A DNA stretch of 64,000 nucleotides from Silene conica (taxonomy: Eukaryota > Streptophyta > Magnoliopsida > Caryophyllales > Caryophyllaceae): the NCBI GenBank assembly GCA_029255685.2, contig CM055316.2, forward strand, positions 75,824,861 through 75,888,860, in the 5' to 3' direction. Positions within the stretch are counted from its first letter, which is position 1; every line of letters begins with the position of its first letter. Position numbers and translations under genes: made by a program. This document shows, piece after piece, positions 30,251-42,913 of the stretch. Under the pieces are notes generated by a model. That model searched no databases and was not told the origin of the DNA. It worked only from the letters and a program-made list of their open reading frames with translations.

Positions 30251-30900
30251 AAACCAAAGCTTCCACAACAAGCTTCTCCAAAAAGCCATTTTAAAGAGAA
30301 GCTTCCACAACAAGCTTCTCAAATACCCAAAACTAAAATAATAATATTTAATAAAATAAGATTTAATCATCAACTTGCAAACTAAATCTTCCAAATCAAA
30401 GTTGTAATGTTAAATTAATCTTCCAAATGCAACCACTAAATTTAATCTTTCAAATCTTTCGGGCAATTTCTTTACATTTATGAAATTAGTCGTCTTTTTT
30501 AATTCACAAGTCGTTTTTTATTTATTTTGCTTTCTAACCAAATTCTAAGCCTTTTCGTTTTTCATAATTGACATATTTCAAAATCAAATATCCTTTTAAA
30601 TTATTTTCAGTTAGTAAACAAATACATTAGGTACTTCCTTTTTTAACAAAATTAATTTTAATAAAAAAATTAACGTCTTAATTTCACTCCAATTTGTAAA
30701 AATAGACGTTTCTTACCGTAAATATTCCTCGATACTACCAGTTTATCGTAAATTAACGAACAAATTACAAATGTAATTCTAATATTAAGCTTACACTAAA
30801 ACATAACAATAACACAAAACAATAACAACAATTTAAAAGAAAACAATTAATTACTCATATTCAAGTACCAAACTTCATCTTCTCCAAATACACATTATTA
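30251..30900. other. upstream region of the FAR1-type gene
   Basis: A 25-bp direct repeat, AAAGAGAAGCTTCCACAACAAGCTTCTC-like, lies at about 30256-30320. The rest is AT-rich. The last ~120 bp are A/C-rich (AACAATAACACAAAACAATA), as in many plant 5' leaders. I see no clear TATA box. Confidence 0.4.
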
Positions 30901-33000
30901 ATGACCACCAATTTTGACTTAAACGAAGAATATCAGGTTTCGGAATCAGGAGAGAATGACATTTTTGACGAGGTTGACACCAACACCGACATCCTACAAG
31001 AGGCAGCCAATGTCCTTGTCGGAAATGCTGACAGAGGACCTGCTGTGGAGCCCACCGTAGGGATGGAATTTGATTCCGGGGAGACCTTCGCCGCTTTCTG
31101 TTTCACCTACGCATACAAGAAGGGTTTCGAACTATATGTCCGGAGTAGCACCATTATGCCGACCTTCAAGTCGCAAGGTGTACGAAAGAACGGCGCAGGT
31201 GAGGAAGAACCGCGGTTCCATATGATGTCCAAGATCAGGCTAATGTGTTCTGAGGCCAGTCCAACCCGGAAAATAAAACAACCCCAGGTATGTTCAACTT
31301 TTATATTCGGTCAAATGAATGACGACAATGGGAAATTCGAAATTAGAACATGTAATTTGGACCACAACCACGAAGTGACTCCGGAAATGAGTCGACACTG
31401 CGTCCACTACAGGCATGTAAGCGAGTATTTCAAAGAGAGGTTGATGATGAATGACAGGGCAGGCATCCCCATCACCCGCAGCTTCAACATTCTGGTTAGG
31501 GAGGTTGGAGGACTTCAACATCTTCCTTTCACCGGGAAGGACGCCAAAAACTTGGTGAACGTAGAACGACGCAAAACCAGATTGCGCGGTGACGCGCAAG
31601 CGGTACTTGATCATTTTGAAATGTTGAAAGCTCAGAATTCAGATTTCTACTACGATGTTGAGAGGGACACGGACAATAAACTGCTCAACATTTTTTGGTC
31701 TGACGCAAGGTGTCGTGCCATGTACCAGGCATTTGGTGACCCCGTCTCATTTGATAGCACTTTCCTAAGCAACAGGTATCAGATGCCATTCTGCCCTTTC
31801 GTCGGTTTCAACCACCACGGGAGTACAATAATCTACGCAGCAGCACTAATATCACACGAGGAGACAGAGTCCTTCACCTGGGTCTTCAACAACTGGGTAA
31901 AATGCATGGGCAGAGCTCCACGGGTGCTACTGACCGATCAATGCGGGAAAATGGTGGGGGCCATCAGAGAAGTATTCCCGGAAACGGATCACAGGTTGTG
32001 TCTTTGGCATGTCCTACAGAACTTTGATAATCATTTGAAGCACCATCCTAAATTCGATGCCATAGACAAAGATATGCGCACAATTGTTCACGAAAGTGTC
32101 ACGGTCGAAGAATTGTATTCTCTGTGGGCCGAATTTCTGGATAAACACCACTTGCGACAGAACAGGTGGTTAGCCGACGCGTGGTCGATAAGAGAAAGGT
32201 GGATGTCGGTGTACTGGAAGGACACCTTCTCTGCTGGCATGTCGTCCACGCAGAGGAGTGAGCAGACAAACAGGCTGATCAAAGGACACGTGAATATTGA
32301 AACTGGACTGATTCAGTTCATGCACCAGTACAATGACGTCGTACAAAAAAAGGTAGAGGACGAGAAGGTGCACAACGCAAGGGACGCAAAGAGTCCGCTG
32401 AAATGGGATCCCCAATTGCTCTTCGAGGATATCTACAGTAAGGTATACACGAACGCCAAATTCAAAGAGGTCAAGACCGAGGTTTACGGATGCATTAGCA
32501 CCAACGTCGAAACACAGCCAAGCCCTATCGATCACATTAAGAGGTACAGGGCCACTTCGAAGGTCACAGAGCCAATTTGGAGGAAAGATCGCAGGACTTT
32601 CGAGGTGACAATCGACACGAGGACAGGTGACTATATTTGCGGCTGTAAGATGTTTGAATTCCGTGGGATCTTATGCCGCCATATCATGAAGTGCCTCGAC
32701 GTGTTAGACGTGAAGGGAATCCCGGATAAATACATCTTGGATCGATGGCGAAAAGACTTGGTACGGGGATACGAGGCCATCCGTGTTGGGTATTACGACC
32801 CGGAAACAAATGAACGCAACAAGAAATCAGTCGGGATGAGTATGAAAAACGACTACATTAAAAGGTTGGCGATGCAAAGCGATGAGGCGTCCGCAATCTA
32901 CAAGACTCGTACGGACGAACTAATCAGCGAACTTGAGGCTGTGGCCGGGATACATGCCGTAGACTCCTTTGCGGCAGATGGGGTGTCATTGAGAGTTTAG
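30901..33000 (+). CDS. FAR1-related (FRS) / MULE-type transposase-derived protein, 699 aa, stop before the usual tail
   Basis: Intronless frame. Residues 57-160 form a FAR1-type DNA-binding zinc finger (FDSGETFAAFC..YAYKKGF; Cys116, Cys131, Cys151 and the HNH pair 155/157). Residues 280-375 are the MULE transposase core: SFDSTF with Asp285, LLTDQCGKM with Asp346, CLWHVLQNF. A later Glu454 (SEQTNRLIKG) can serve as the third catalytic acid. Residues 578-594 form a SWIM zinc finger (Cys580, Cys582, Cys592, His594). FRS proteins are known light-signalling and developmental transcription factors derived from Mutator transposases. All acids look intact, so this could be either a domesticated FRS or a MULE transposase. 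No terminal inverted repeats were found around it. The frame stops at TAG, and homologous-looking tail sequence follows in the same frame. Confidence 0.85.
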   Translation: MTTNFDLNEEYQVSESGENDIFDEVDTNTDILQEAANVLVGNADRGPAVEPTVGMEFDSGETFAAFCFTYAYKKGFELYVRSSTIMPTFKSQGVRKNGAGEEEPRFHMMSKIRLMCSEASPTRKIKQPQVCSTFIFGQMNDDNGKFEIRTCNLDHNHEVTPEMSRHCVHYRHVSEYFKERLMMNDRAGIPITRSFNILVREVGGLQHLPFTGKDAKNLVNVERRKTRLRGDAQAVLDHFEMLKAQNSDFYYDVERDTDNKLLNIFWSDARCRAMYQAFGDPVSFDSTFLSNRYQMPFCPFVGFNHHGSTIIYAAALISHEETESFTWVFNNWVKCMGRAPRVLLTDQCGKMVGAIREVFPETDHRLCLWHVLQNFDNHLKHHPKFDAIDKDMRTIVHESVTVEELYSLWAEFLDKHHLRQNRWLADAWSIRERWMSVYWKDTFSAGMSSTQRSEQTNRLIKGHVNIETGLIQFMHQYNDVVQKKVEDEKVHNARDAKSPLKWDPQLLFEDIYSKVYTNAKFKEVKTEVYGCISTNVETQPSPIDHIKRYRATSKVTEPIWRKDRRTFEVTIDTRTGDYICGCKMFEFRGILCRHIMKCLDVLDVKGIPDKYILDRWRKDLVRGYEAIRVGYYDPETNERNKKSVGMSMKNDYIKRLAMQSDEASAIYKTRTDELISELEAVAGIHAVDSFAADGVSLRV

Positions 33001-33411
33001 GGTCGGAATAGGTTGAGTTTAAAGCAGCCGAAGGCGAACGCAGCGAGACGGGAAGACGACATTGCCGACCCTCCAAGCAAGCGCGGGACGGGGAGGAGAC
33101 GTTTGGATAAGCAGAAAAAGAGGAGGAGAAACCCCAAGGCTATGGATGCCGCGGGTAATATACTGCCAACGAGCACGACCCGAGCAACCCAACCCCCTAA
33201 CGGTGAAGGATCATCGTACATGAGCGGTTTCAGCGGCACACGAAACACACCCACGGACGTCACTCCGATTTTTGCAGCTTCTCAAACGACGCCCACGGTA
33301 TCCCACCCACATCAGTATTGGCCGCAATACTCGTCATCGCAGTACTCCGACTCTCAACAACAGTCGCAATTCTCCAACTCTTTGTACACAAATTACAGTA
33401 GATTTGGTTGA
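33001..33411 (+). pseudogene. in-frame C-terminal tail of the FRS gene, cut off by the TAG at 32998
   Basis: Continues in the same frame for 136 codons to TGA at 33409. It starts GRNRLSLKQPK and contains DPPSKRGTGRRR and KKRRR, the Pro/Lys/Arg motif usual near the C-terminus of FRS proteins, then a Ser/Gln/Tyr-rich end (YWPQYSSSQYSDSQQQ). No ATG opens it. An intron removing the stop is unlikely because no GT...AG of plausible size fits. A nonsense change (for example CAG to TAG) or stop readthrough are the options. Confidence 0.7.
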
Positions 33412-33474
33412 ATATTGTAATTGATTTACACGCTAAACTAATGTAGACCATGAACTCTTACTTTAAGCTTTTCT

Positions 33475-33481
33475 TCAATAA
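33475..33481 (+). terminator. poly(A) signal of the FRS gene
   Basis: CAATAAA lies 64 bp after the second stop codon, in an AT-rich stretch. It is a plausible cleavage signal for a transcript that includes the tail. Confidence 0.45.
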
Positions 33482-33834
33482 ACATGTTACATATTATCGT
33501 AAATTAAATCATGTCGCGATCTAGTATATTCAAATATGCTATACTCGTATTAAATCAAATATGCATATTTTCTTATTTTTACACAAAAAAAATTAAAAAA
33601 TAGATGATCAATGCAGATAGGTATGATACGAAAAAATAGCTAAATATGTTCAAATTACTAATATCAAATTAACTATGGGTTACGTTCATTAGAAGTCCCT
33701 CACTAGTAAATACAAGTAAGGGAAACAATAATATTTTTTACAAAATAAATATCGACATCACAAAAATAAATAAAAGAATTTAATTAATCCCTCACAACAA
33801 AAAAAATTACCAAAAATACAACATAGAGGCACTC
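33482..33834. other. intergenic, no gene seen
   Basis: AT-rich, no repeats of note and no coding frame. Confidence 0.4.
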
Positions 33835-33915
33835 ATCAAGGCTCGAACCTGCAACCTATGGAGCAAATGACAACTTATGCAAACAACAATCAACCAACCC
33901 ACCGACTGTAAACAA
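33835..33915 (-). repeat. tRNA-like (SINE-like) fragment
   Basis: AAGGCTCGAACCTGCAACCT is the complement of a box B (GGTTCGAGCC). CAATCAACCAACCCACC would be a weak box A complement. No tail or target duplication. Confidence 0.35.
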
Positions 33916-33929
33916 CTGATTATTTCACA

Positions 33930-34552
33930 ATCTTTATTAAATATAAAGACTACTCAGGAAGTGGTTAATGGGAAAAAACCATAAAAAACTATCTCAAATT
34001 ATTTTTTTTTCAGTTACTTAAAAATAATTTTTATAAAAAATATATCATCTTCTCTTCCCTTTTTTTAAATAATAATCTATGTTTTTTTTTCTTTTTCTAA
34101 TTTAGTAAAAAAAAATTCAATTGATAAAAATACCGTATAAATACGATATTAAGATACGAGAAATACGGATACTAAAAATTAATATATTAAAAAATATATT
34201 TAAAAATTACTGTATACGGTATAAATACAGTATATCGTATACCGTATAAATACCGTATAAATACCGTATAAATGTATTCCGTATGCCGTATACCCTACAT
34301 ATAAAATACAAAATACCTTATATGTATTCTCCAAAGCAAATTGTGTTGAAAAAATACAAAATTACAAAAAGTAAACATGTCTTAAACTATAGGTTAGTGG
34401 GTAATTGGGTGGGGTCATCATGCAAGTGGGCATTAAATGCAAGGAATCTCAAGAAAGATGCAAATATCAGATTCCAACAAAATGGACACATGTCACTCTC
34501 CCATTGCAAGTGTAGCAAAAGCCCCCTACACTGAGTGTAACTCCAGCCTTTT
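33930..34552. repeat. dispersed repeat F, copy 2 (reverse of 11691 copy), with ACCGTATAAAT array
   Basis: 34395-34552 read in reverse gives GGCTGGAGTTACACT, GTGTAG, GCTACACTTG and GAGAGTGACA, as at 11702-11755. At 34190-34290 a run of about six ATACCGTATAAAT units forms a small array, also present (shorter) in the other copy. No coding. Confidence 0.6.
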
Positions 34553-35296
34553 CGCTTTTTCTGGCTTCAAAAAGAGGCATATGCTTTTCAGGTGAATTAT
34601 ACGAAGTAAGTGATAGTGCGACACTTGGCATTCAAATAATGGACACAAAATGCTGTAAATTTGTCTTGGGAAGATTTCAAATCTAACGTAATTGTGATTG
34701 ATTGTGATTTATGATGTTTCTAACAATTATTTTGGCATCTTTGGTGCGTCAGACTGTATCATCAATTGGATATATACTTGTCATCATACGACTCTTGTTC
34801 TCGAGTAGTAATCAATTAATCATCTCCATGTTCTTCAATTTGCCATATAATTTGGTAGGAAAAATGGTAGTAATTCATTGCAATCCATCATGTCTAACTT
34901 TTATGAAATAAACAATTTTTATATATATAATTTAATAAAAAAACAATTTATCATTTAAAAAACAACTTATTTTAATAAATTTTCCATATCCTATTTTTTT
35001 TTTTGAATTTATATCCCGCTTTTATGTATAATGATATATTAATACCTTATAACAAGACAATTACAAAATGCAAATTTAATGAACCAAATACATTAGCCTT
35101 ATGAGATTTTGATGGGGAAAATTTGTGATAGATAAAATTAATGACTATAATTTTTAAAATAATATATTTTGTTGTTTTATATATCTAGATTTCTTATGCA
35201 ACACACATCTCGCTATTGAAAAAAGATAACGATGACGTCTCACTACTAAAACAAGATAATGATGATATAACTACTTATGGCGTAATTTGTAAACCA
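34553..35296. other. intergenic, no gene seen
   Basis: AT-rich. AAAAGATAACGATGACGTCTC / AAACAAGATAATGATGATATA at 35218-35265 is a weak ~28-bp duplication. Short frames have no domain. Confidence 0.4.
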
Positions 35297-35487
35297 CAAA
35301 TTCTCATTTGTGACGGCGGTATCCGTCACAAGCTTGTGACGGATACCGTTTCCTCTCACAACATACCCATATTTTCTCTCTCTCCGACATTATTCATGTG
35401 ATCCCCTTTATCCACTAACTCATTTTGTATCCATTTTATCTCACAAAATATCCGTCACAAATAGTGACCCGTCGCAAGCAAGACTTA
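35297..35487. mobile_element. MITE-like repeat R1 (191 bp)
   Basis: Runs from ACAAATTCTCATTTGTGACG to CGTCGCAAGCAAGACTTA. It contains the internal palindrome TATCCGTCACAAGCTTGTGA-CGGATA. It is over 90% alike by eye to the copy at 42303-42494, so the two define the ends of a short R1 element. No coding. Confidence 0.65.
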
Positions 35488-35577
35488 CTAATAAAGAATG
35501 TTTATATAGAATAATTTAGACCATCCAAAGAACTGTCAATTTAGAGCTAGTGCAATCACTAATTTTTATTTCAGATT

Positions 35578-35735
35578 CAAGATCCGTCTGAAATAATAAG
35601 ACGAATATCATTTTCTCTCATAAAATACTCATTTAGGGAGTGGGTGAGAAAACACATGGGGATGTCCCATCACCCATGTAATTTGCACTTGTGAGAGGTC
35701 TTATTGTTTCAGACGGAACTTATAGGTTGAAGCAA
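35578..35735. mobile_element. MITE-like repeat, R1 relative
   Basis: CCGTCTGAAATAATAAGAC at the left and GTCTTATTGTTTCAGACGG at the right are inverted repeats around ~110 bp that includes GGGATGTCCCATCACCCATG. Confidence 0.55.
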
Positions 35736-38700
35736 GACGGACTATAGTGCAATATACATACGAATATGAGTACTTCTTAAAATTGGAAACTCAAATTCTC
35801 ATTTGTAATAGACATATCCGTCGCAAACTTATAATGGGTCGAGTACTATTCACACAAGAAATGTTTTGTGTACCTTTATTTTAGGGTGGTTATAACTTAT
35901 AACAATACATCAATATATATATATTCTTTTTAATTATAATTTTAAAGAAAGGTTATAATAATAGCAACATGGTAAATTGGTAATTAAAGTAACTGTAGTG
36001 AAAATAACAATAAAAAATAATAAAAGTAATAGTAGTAACATACTAAGTGGTAACATAAAGAAATAGTGAAAATAAGAGTAATGGTGACCAGAGTACTGAA
36101 TATGCATGTCTCATTATTTTATTAAAAATGACATCAAAAAATGTACTCGTACTCCGTATTATTTGATAAATGTATAAATTATACTTCATACAAGTTAGCG
36201 CAACTATTATTCTTAAAAAAATAGATTTTAAATTGCAAATATAAGTAATAAGTAATCTTATTTATTAAAGTAACAACTACATAGTTGATGTGTCACTCTT
36301 TAGTTTAAAGTACATTATTTATTTTATTTTTTAGTAGACATCACAATGTCCCCCACTTACTCTCCCATATTTTTTTTGCTTTTACATAGAGAATTCGTAC
36401 TACAACAATCAAGTTGAATCGTCGTGTAGTCGTGTTAGATATTTAAAAACAACCTACTAATTTTATTGATATCATATAAACGAAATAAATGAAAAAAATT
36501 AGAATTTAGGATTACATAATTATTAAGTAAATACATAATGATAATTCTATATTGTAAAGGACGGGATACGTTCATTCAGCCAAAAACGCGGTCTAATTGA
36601 AAATAACAGACATATTTTTTTTCTAAATTAGTTCAGAAATGTGTGAAGTAAAATAGAATATACAATTTGAATGAATTACATGATATTATTTAATCATAGT
36701 ACAATAATATCAAAACTAATATCATATATAAGTCAATCACGAAATTAAACTGCGTTATAAAATTAACGGTGATGTAAATCAGGAGTTGGAAAATATAGTC
36801 ATAAATAGATGAAAAATTAGAAAAAACTAATAAATTAAATTAGCAGATCTTAAGAAAAATTACAAATCAATATTAATGTTGTAAAAATAATCAAAACTAT
36901 AATCCACCAAAAAAACAATTGAAAAAAATAAAAGAACATATTGTTCTATAAAAACAACAATTTATAAAAATATATAAATTCGTTGACTTTTTTTTTCATT
37001 TGAATGAACATTACTTAACTGAAAAGTATTTAACTGATTTAGGTCATAATTAATGTGCAACAATATGAAAAAAGGACATAAAAATATTGTAAAATAAATT
37101 TGAAATAAACAAAAAATTGAACTAAAAAATCGCAACAATTTTTAATTAATACAGAATAAGCGAAAAAAATGAAAACTAAAAAAATTATTTAAACTAATAA
37201 AATAATAATAAAAAGATTCATATATATGATGAGTATCATATTCCATGGTAATAATTAATCATGTAGTAAAATACACGAAAGAGTGATAGTTGATTGGTAG
37301 CTGAGAGGCGTGAAAGAAAGTAAATATAGCGGCGGGTTTGTTTACAAGATTTTATATGCACATAAAGATATAATATGACTTATTTGGAGGTGACTCGTGT
37401 AGTTTATGGAGTAATATTGAATTCGTTTTAACCAGTTGTTGAAAACAAATTTACCCGCGTACTACTCGATATTTACAAGTTCTTATTTAACACAGGTGTA
37501 TTGTCTTAAATTTAGGGCGCGATAGGTAATATGTGTAAGATAAAAACATAATGCATGTATTGGGCTAACCAACAACTTTGTTATGCTTAAAAGGATCATA
37601 TTTGACCGGTTTTGATATTAAGATGGATGGTTACCTTCGTCTTAAAGGAGACTAACCTATTAGTTTTTGCATGGGTTATTACTCTCCACAGATGACTACA
37701 AGTTTGGGTCAGAGATAGTATATGATAATTATTTTATGGAGTAATTGTTTGTTCAGGTATTGGTAAATATGAATTACATTTACAATCTTTTTAACACTAA
37801 TTATTCATGTAATTTTTCTAACACGTGAAAATAGATGGTATTTCTTATGTAGTACATGTTAATGAGATTTATGAAGTATTTTTCTAACACCTTATAATAT
37901 ATCTATATATAATAATTTCTTGGGTTTAAATATATAATTAATTGATTAAACTGTTTTAAAGGTGCACATGTCTATTCTAATTTTGTTCCATTTACTAAGT
38001 AACAATTTGTACTAAATAAAAATTGAGTTAGAATTTGCATTTTAAGATATCTACGAGTGAAAAGTTTCATTTTGCCCTGTGCACGGGAGTAATTAAATGA
38101 AAAAAACAGGATAACAATTAGTAATTTCACTAATTCTATGATAATTAATTTCCGCATGAATAATATTGTTTTATCTATATAAGTCGTCCTTTTTTAGGCC
38201 GCCGTCTAAGTAACAAGTAACAACGCATACGTAGAAATTCAAATTTAGCTGACAAGAGTGTATATCTTACTATAATAATTACTCGACCAATTAACACTAT
38301 TGTATCATTTTATACTAGTTGCAAGTGAAATTTTCAAATGAAATTCATAATCTTTTTTATTAATCAATTATTACATTGGCCAATTAAATTGTCTAATAAC
38401 AACTAGGTAGGATTTCATTACTTTATTTTAAAACTCAATTTACGTTTACTTTTAATAATAACTTCTTAAACAACATACTCATGCAATTTACACGGGTTTA
38501 AAACTGTGTACGGGTGAAATCGGGTACAAAGTTACCAACCCTATTTAGTCTTATAAGTGAGGATAAATTGGTTGACAACTTTAGGGTCCATTTGCCATCT
38601 ACAAGTTTTCAATCTTTGTGAATACTAAAAGCACAAATTCACATTTGTGACGGACATATCCGTCGTAAGTTTGCGACGGGTCAATTAATATTAAAAGCAC

Positions 38701-39439
38701 AAATTCTCATTTTATCTTCAATTTTTCCTAAAAAAAACACCTTTCTTAAATAACAAAGTTAACTATAATCAAATGCATTTACTTAATAAGAAAAATAAAA
38801 AGTATATTTTATTTCACTAAATTATTATCTTTACAATAAAATTAATATTTTCATCATATTATATTATTTTCACTTAATTCTAAACTTCAGCATAAAAATA
38901 TTGTAACGACAGATTATAAATGACAGATTTAAACATAAGGTTTGACTAACATATTGTAATTAACAGAATTAATTTGAGTGTTTGGTAACTAGCAAATTAT
39001 GATTAGTAGATTGTTAGTTTTCTTTGTAAAATGCAGGAAAATTTCCTAGTTTAGAATATGCTAACAAATATATTGGGGTAAGCAACATATTGTAAAACAA
39101 CATATTGACCCAAAATATAATGTTTCAATATGCTGTTTATCAAATACTCATATTAGCATATTGACTGGTCAAACATGCTAAAACTCTTGAATATGCTAAA
39201 AATTGATCAATATGTTGTTTGCCAAATAGGGCCATAATAATCTCTTAATTAAAATATAAATAAAATTTATATAAAACTATATATTGTTGAATCTTTTATT
39301 GATACTGTTATTTTAGAATTAATGACTTGACCCTTCTACATATAATTTTTTTTTATAAATCCCTATTAATACCTTCGTGACAAAAAATTAAAATTAAAAA
39401 AATGAAATCATTAGCTTTGCGGCATAAAAATATATTGTA
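35736..39439. other. 3.7-kb AT-rich intergenic region
   Basis: No credible gene. It holds R1 fragments at about 35788-35850 (ATTCTCATTTGTAATAGACATATCCGTCGCAAAC) and 38633-38690 (CACATTTGTGACGGACATAT with CGTCGTAAGTTTGCGACGGG). At 38930-39235 a stretch repeats AACATATTG(T/A) and AATATGCTAA motifs. Open frames are short and low complexity. Confidence 0.45.
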
Positions 39440-39475
39440 CTAGTCTTATGCCCGTACAAATTGCACGGGCTTGCA
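39440..39475 (-). mobile_element. Helitron 3' end (minus orientation)
   Basis: The minus strand reads a GCCCGTGCAATTTGTACGGGC hairpin, then ATAAGACTAG directly before a T, the Helitron 3' signature also seen at 5360 and 7703. The body should extend to the right. I could not find its TC 5' end. Confidence 0.6.
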
Positions 39476-42302
39476 CTTTAAAATATTATAAAAAAAATAT
39501 CGTCAATATAAGTTGTTCTTTTAAATAAGGTCAATGGCCACAGTACATAGAGTTGACCGTGTGTAAACAACTTAGGAAGATATTAAGAAAATTCAAATGC
39601 AAGACACTATTCCATGTGAATAAAAAAGAAGGGCCAACATAAGGCAATATAAACCCGTGTAATTGTTTTACATGTATTGAATGTTAATTAGCGCTTGTGT
39701 ATTAATAGTGTCCTATAAATTGCACATGATTGTTTTCACATGTTGATTATTAATTATGACCTATGTATTAAACTTATTGCGTGAGACGCGTGATTGATCA
39801 AGAAAATGTGTAATCTGAACCCGTGTAAACACCCACATTGTGACATTTGAAATATGGAATTTACACATACTATACGTGTATGAGTGAACTTGAAATACGG
39901 GTCAGTGTATTAGAACTATAATACGTAAGCATGTGTAAAACAAAACCTTGCAAATTGCACCAAAATGCTTAAATTACCGCGTGTGGTTTTTTTCGGTTGT
40001 TTCAATGCTAGACAATCTCGTGCAAATTTTTTTTATGATTGTTCCAATTTACACAGACTCACGAATTTGGAAGAACGTATTTTTATTTTTTTTAATAAAT
40101 ATAGACTTATTTATCGTATATCTTTAAATTTTTTTCTTAACATATTTAACTGAAGTAAATAAATGAATGAGATAAGAAAATATATAAAATCATAAGCCGT
40201 AAAACCATTTGAAATTATGGTAATTTTTGTGAAACAAAGGGTCGAAACTTAAACTTACTTTCAGCGAGTTTACACAAAACAGACCAAGTCCAAAGACATG
40301 CTATTAACGCCCCATATACCAACCCACCATAGCCACCCATACAACTTTGTGCTCTCCCATCTCTCACCGTAAATCTAACTACCTTTACATAACATACTAC
40401 TCGTATTTTGCACCTTCCATCTTGCCGTCTTCTCATTTGATTTCCGTTTCACTTAATCTATTACACTCGTCATTTCAAGATCATTTGAACTCGCAATGTC
40501 TCAATTCCTCTCTCTCGTTGCAATCTTTCATACGGAGTAATTTTTTTGCCGTATTTTTAGATTTCAATAAAAAAAAGTATGCATATGAATATTTTTTAAT
40601 TTCCGGGTTTCAATATTATTATGTTTTTTACTTTTTTATCAAAGTATTTTTGATTTTTTTCGATTTATCCATCGATCTTAGTTATTTACATATTTCATAC
40701 GGAGTTCATCTTATGTGAATAATTTATGCGAATCATATCCATGAACAATTGAACACCATAGATATAGTGACTTATTTAATTTTAATGTCATATGTGCATA
40801 TTTTTCATGTTAATGCTCACCCTATCTAATTTTTTTTATAACAATTTCTGTTTTTTCTTTATTTGACTTATTTTTCTGTATTTATTTCCTATAATAATAG
40901 GTGTTTTAAAAAAATTGTTGAATAATTTTCCTATTTGTACCATAATTAATTTAACTATAAAAGTTATTAATGATTTTTTAATCTAGTTGAGTAATTTGTC
41001 ACTTGTAGATGAAAATAAAAGTGTTCGCATAGGAAATAAAAGAGAGTCGAGAACATGATGGACCACTTTTAAAAAATAAAACAAAAAATGAAGTTTCAAC
41101 CACAGTACGACACTTAAGCATTGTGGTGGTTGCTTTAATATATAAGATAAAATGCACAATACTCAATTTCTTGATTCAGTTACAACTTTTTTTATTCTCG
41201 AAGCAAAATACAATGAGGAGAACCGTGAATAATTAATAAGATCCCACTATTATATACTCCAAGTAGTTTACTAAAAGAAAAAACTTTATATACCTATATT
41301 TATTACACAGGTTTAAACTAGTTTGTTACTTTTTTTTTTTTTTTTTTTTTTTTTTCCTTTTTTTTTTCTTTTTGTTGAAAGTAAACTAGTTTGTTACTAA
41401 ACTTATCAACATCAGAATAATTCTCAATTTCACTCAATTCTCTTACACAATTACTCGATTTCTACTAAATTTAGTTAAACTTGAGTCTTTAGTGCATGAT
41501 GAGGACGTATTCATCATTGATTAAAGGTCTCCACTCTCCACTTTAGAGTGTTGAGTAAGTGCCCATCATTTGAGGCCCATAATGACATCCATGCCAAATA
41601 TGAAAATCGCAACTATATATGTTATCGATTTCTAATATTATGTGATTTAGATCGGTTTATGATTTAATAAGTCAAACTAATTTATAGTATAAGTTTTTCC
41701 TATTATTTTTGAAATACGTTATTTCTTTTCAATAAGTATGATTTAATAAGTCAAACTAATTTGTATAATACGATGATTTTACATAAAAATTATCGAATTT
41801 ATTACGTAATTTTTGATGTGATTTGAGGACGTGATAAAACTGGTAGTTTCACACCATCTAAACACATGGTTGCTAATAGCTAGAGGCCGTTAAATAACTG
41901 TCAAGTACCAACTGTGTGCTTACAGCGTCACTTTTAAACACGCCTAAGAATATAATTGCCCTACCCTCCCTACCATTTACCAAATCATGCAAAAAGAAAT
42001 AAAAACCGGTCTTTTTCTGCTCAATATGCTTAGCAATAAGTTTTCCTTATAATGGGGTATTCATTACAAGTTTGTGACGAGTTAAATATCACCTATATGA
42101 ATAAATAAAATAAAAGTAAGAGTGTCTAGCTAATTTAAAAAGTTTGTCCTTATATTTTTAAGTGAATATATTTGACTCGTTATAATCTTGGAACGATTAT
42201 AGTCCGCTACAAATGACAATTTATGTACTTTTTGATAGAGCTGGTTAGCATTTTATTACAACTTATAAGTCAATGTTGTTACAATGTTAAGTTAGTTTCA
42301 TC
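39476..42302. other. 2.8-kb AT-rich intergenic region
   Basis: No gene I can support. 40340-40530 is more C/T-rich, like a plant 5' leader, but the frames after it are low complexity. A poly(T) stretch occupies 41330-41384 (mainly T with a few C). GATTTAATAAGTCAAACTAATTT is duplicated at 41650 and 41740. Confidence 0.45.
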
Positions 42303-42494
42303 AAAATTCTCATTTGTTACGGCGATATCCGTCACAAGCTTGTGACGGATACCGTTTCCTCTCACAAAATATCCACTTTTTTCGCTCTCTCTGACACTAT
42401 TCATGTGGTTCCTTTTCTCCACTAACTCATTTTGTATCCATTTTATCTCACAAAATATCCGTCACAAATGGTGACCCGTCACAAGCAAGACTTA
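42303..42494. mobile_element. MITE-like repeat R1 (192 bp), copy 2
   Basis: Same boundaries as 35297-35487: AAATTCTCATTTG at the start, CACAAGCAAGACTTA at the end, with the CGTCACAAGCTTGTGACG palindrome inside. Confidence 0.65.
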
Positions 42495-42768
42495 GGGTAA
42501 GATTATTGGTAGTCTTAAGACAAGACTCACTCAAAACTACCAATAATCTAGTAAAGTCTTAACAAAGTCTTAAATTGAGTCTTGGAAATCCAAGACTCAA
42601 CTTAAGACTTTGGATGAATTTTGACCCCACTTTCATTAAAATTATCCAATGAGCGGTTGACATGTGTCATTTCTTTTTGTAAAAAAAGGTAATGTAAAAA
42701 AAAGTAAAGTCTGAGACGAGATTGACGGATAATGTATAAAGTTTTGGGTGAGTCTAAGATGAGTCTGA
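42495..42768. mobile_element. MITE with TIR GATTATTGGTAGTCTTAAGAC
   Basis: The left end GATTATTGGTAGTC..GACTCACTCAAAACT and the reverse complement of the right end (GATTGTTCAGACTC..GACTCACCCAAAACT) match over about 35 bp. The interior repeats AAGTCTTAA. It is probably a PIF/Harbinger-like or similar MITE. Target duplication not resolved. Confidence 0.5.
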
Positions 42769-42913
42769 ACAATCAGTTGGTCTTGCTTGTGATGGGTTGG
42801 GTGGAGAGACGGATAATGACACTCATAAAACGAATAAGGGGGACAAGGTGGGGCACCCCTCATGTGCTTCCCTCTCTCATCTAAATGGGCATTTTATGAG
42901 ACAAAATGGTATC

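Noticed and set aside
31294..32535. Minus-strand frames opposite the FRS gene
   Set aside because: Shadows of a long, domain-bearing plus-strand frame.
40347..40718. 123-residue frame near a C/T-rich stretch
   Set aside because: Low complexity (Phe, Tyr, Ser, Leu) with no domain. The AT content rises steeply through it and no splice structure was convincing.
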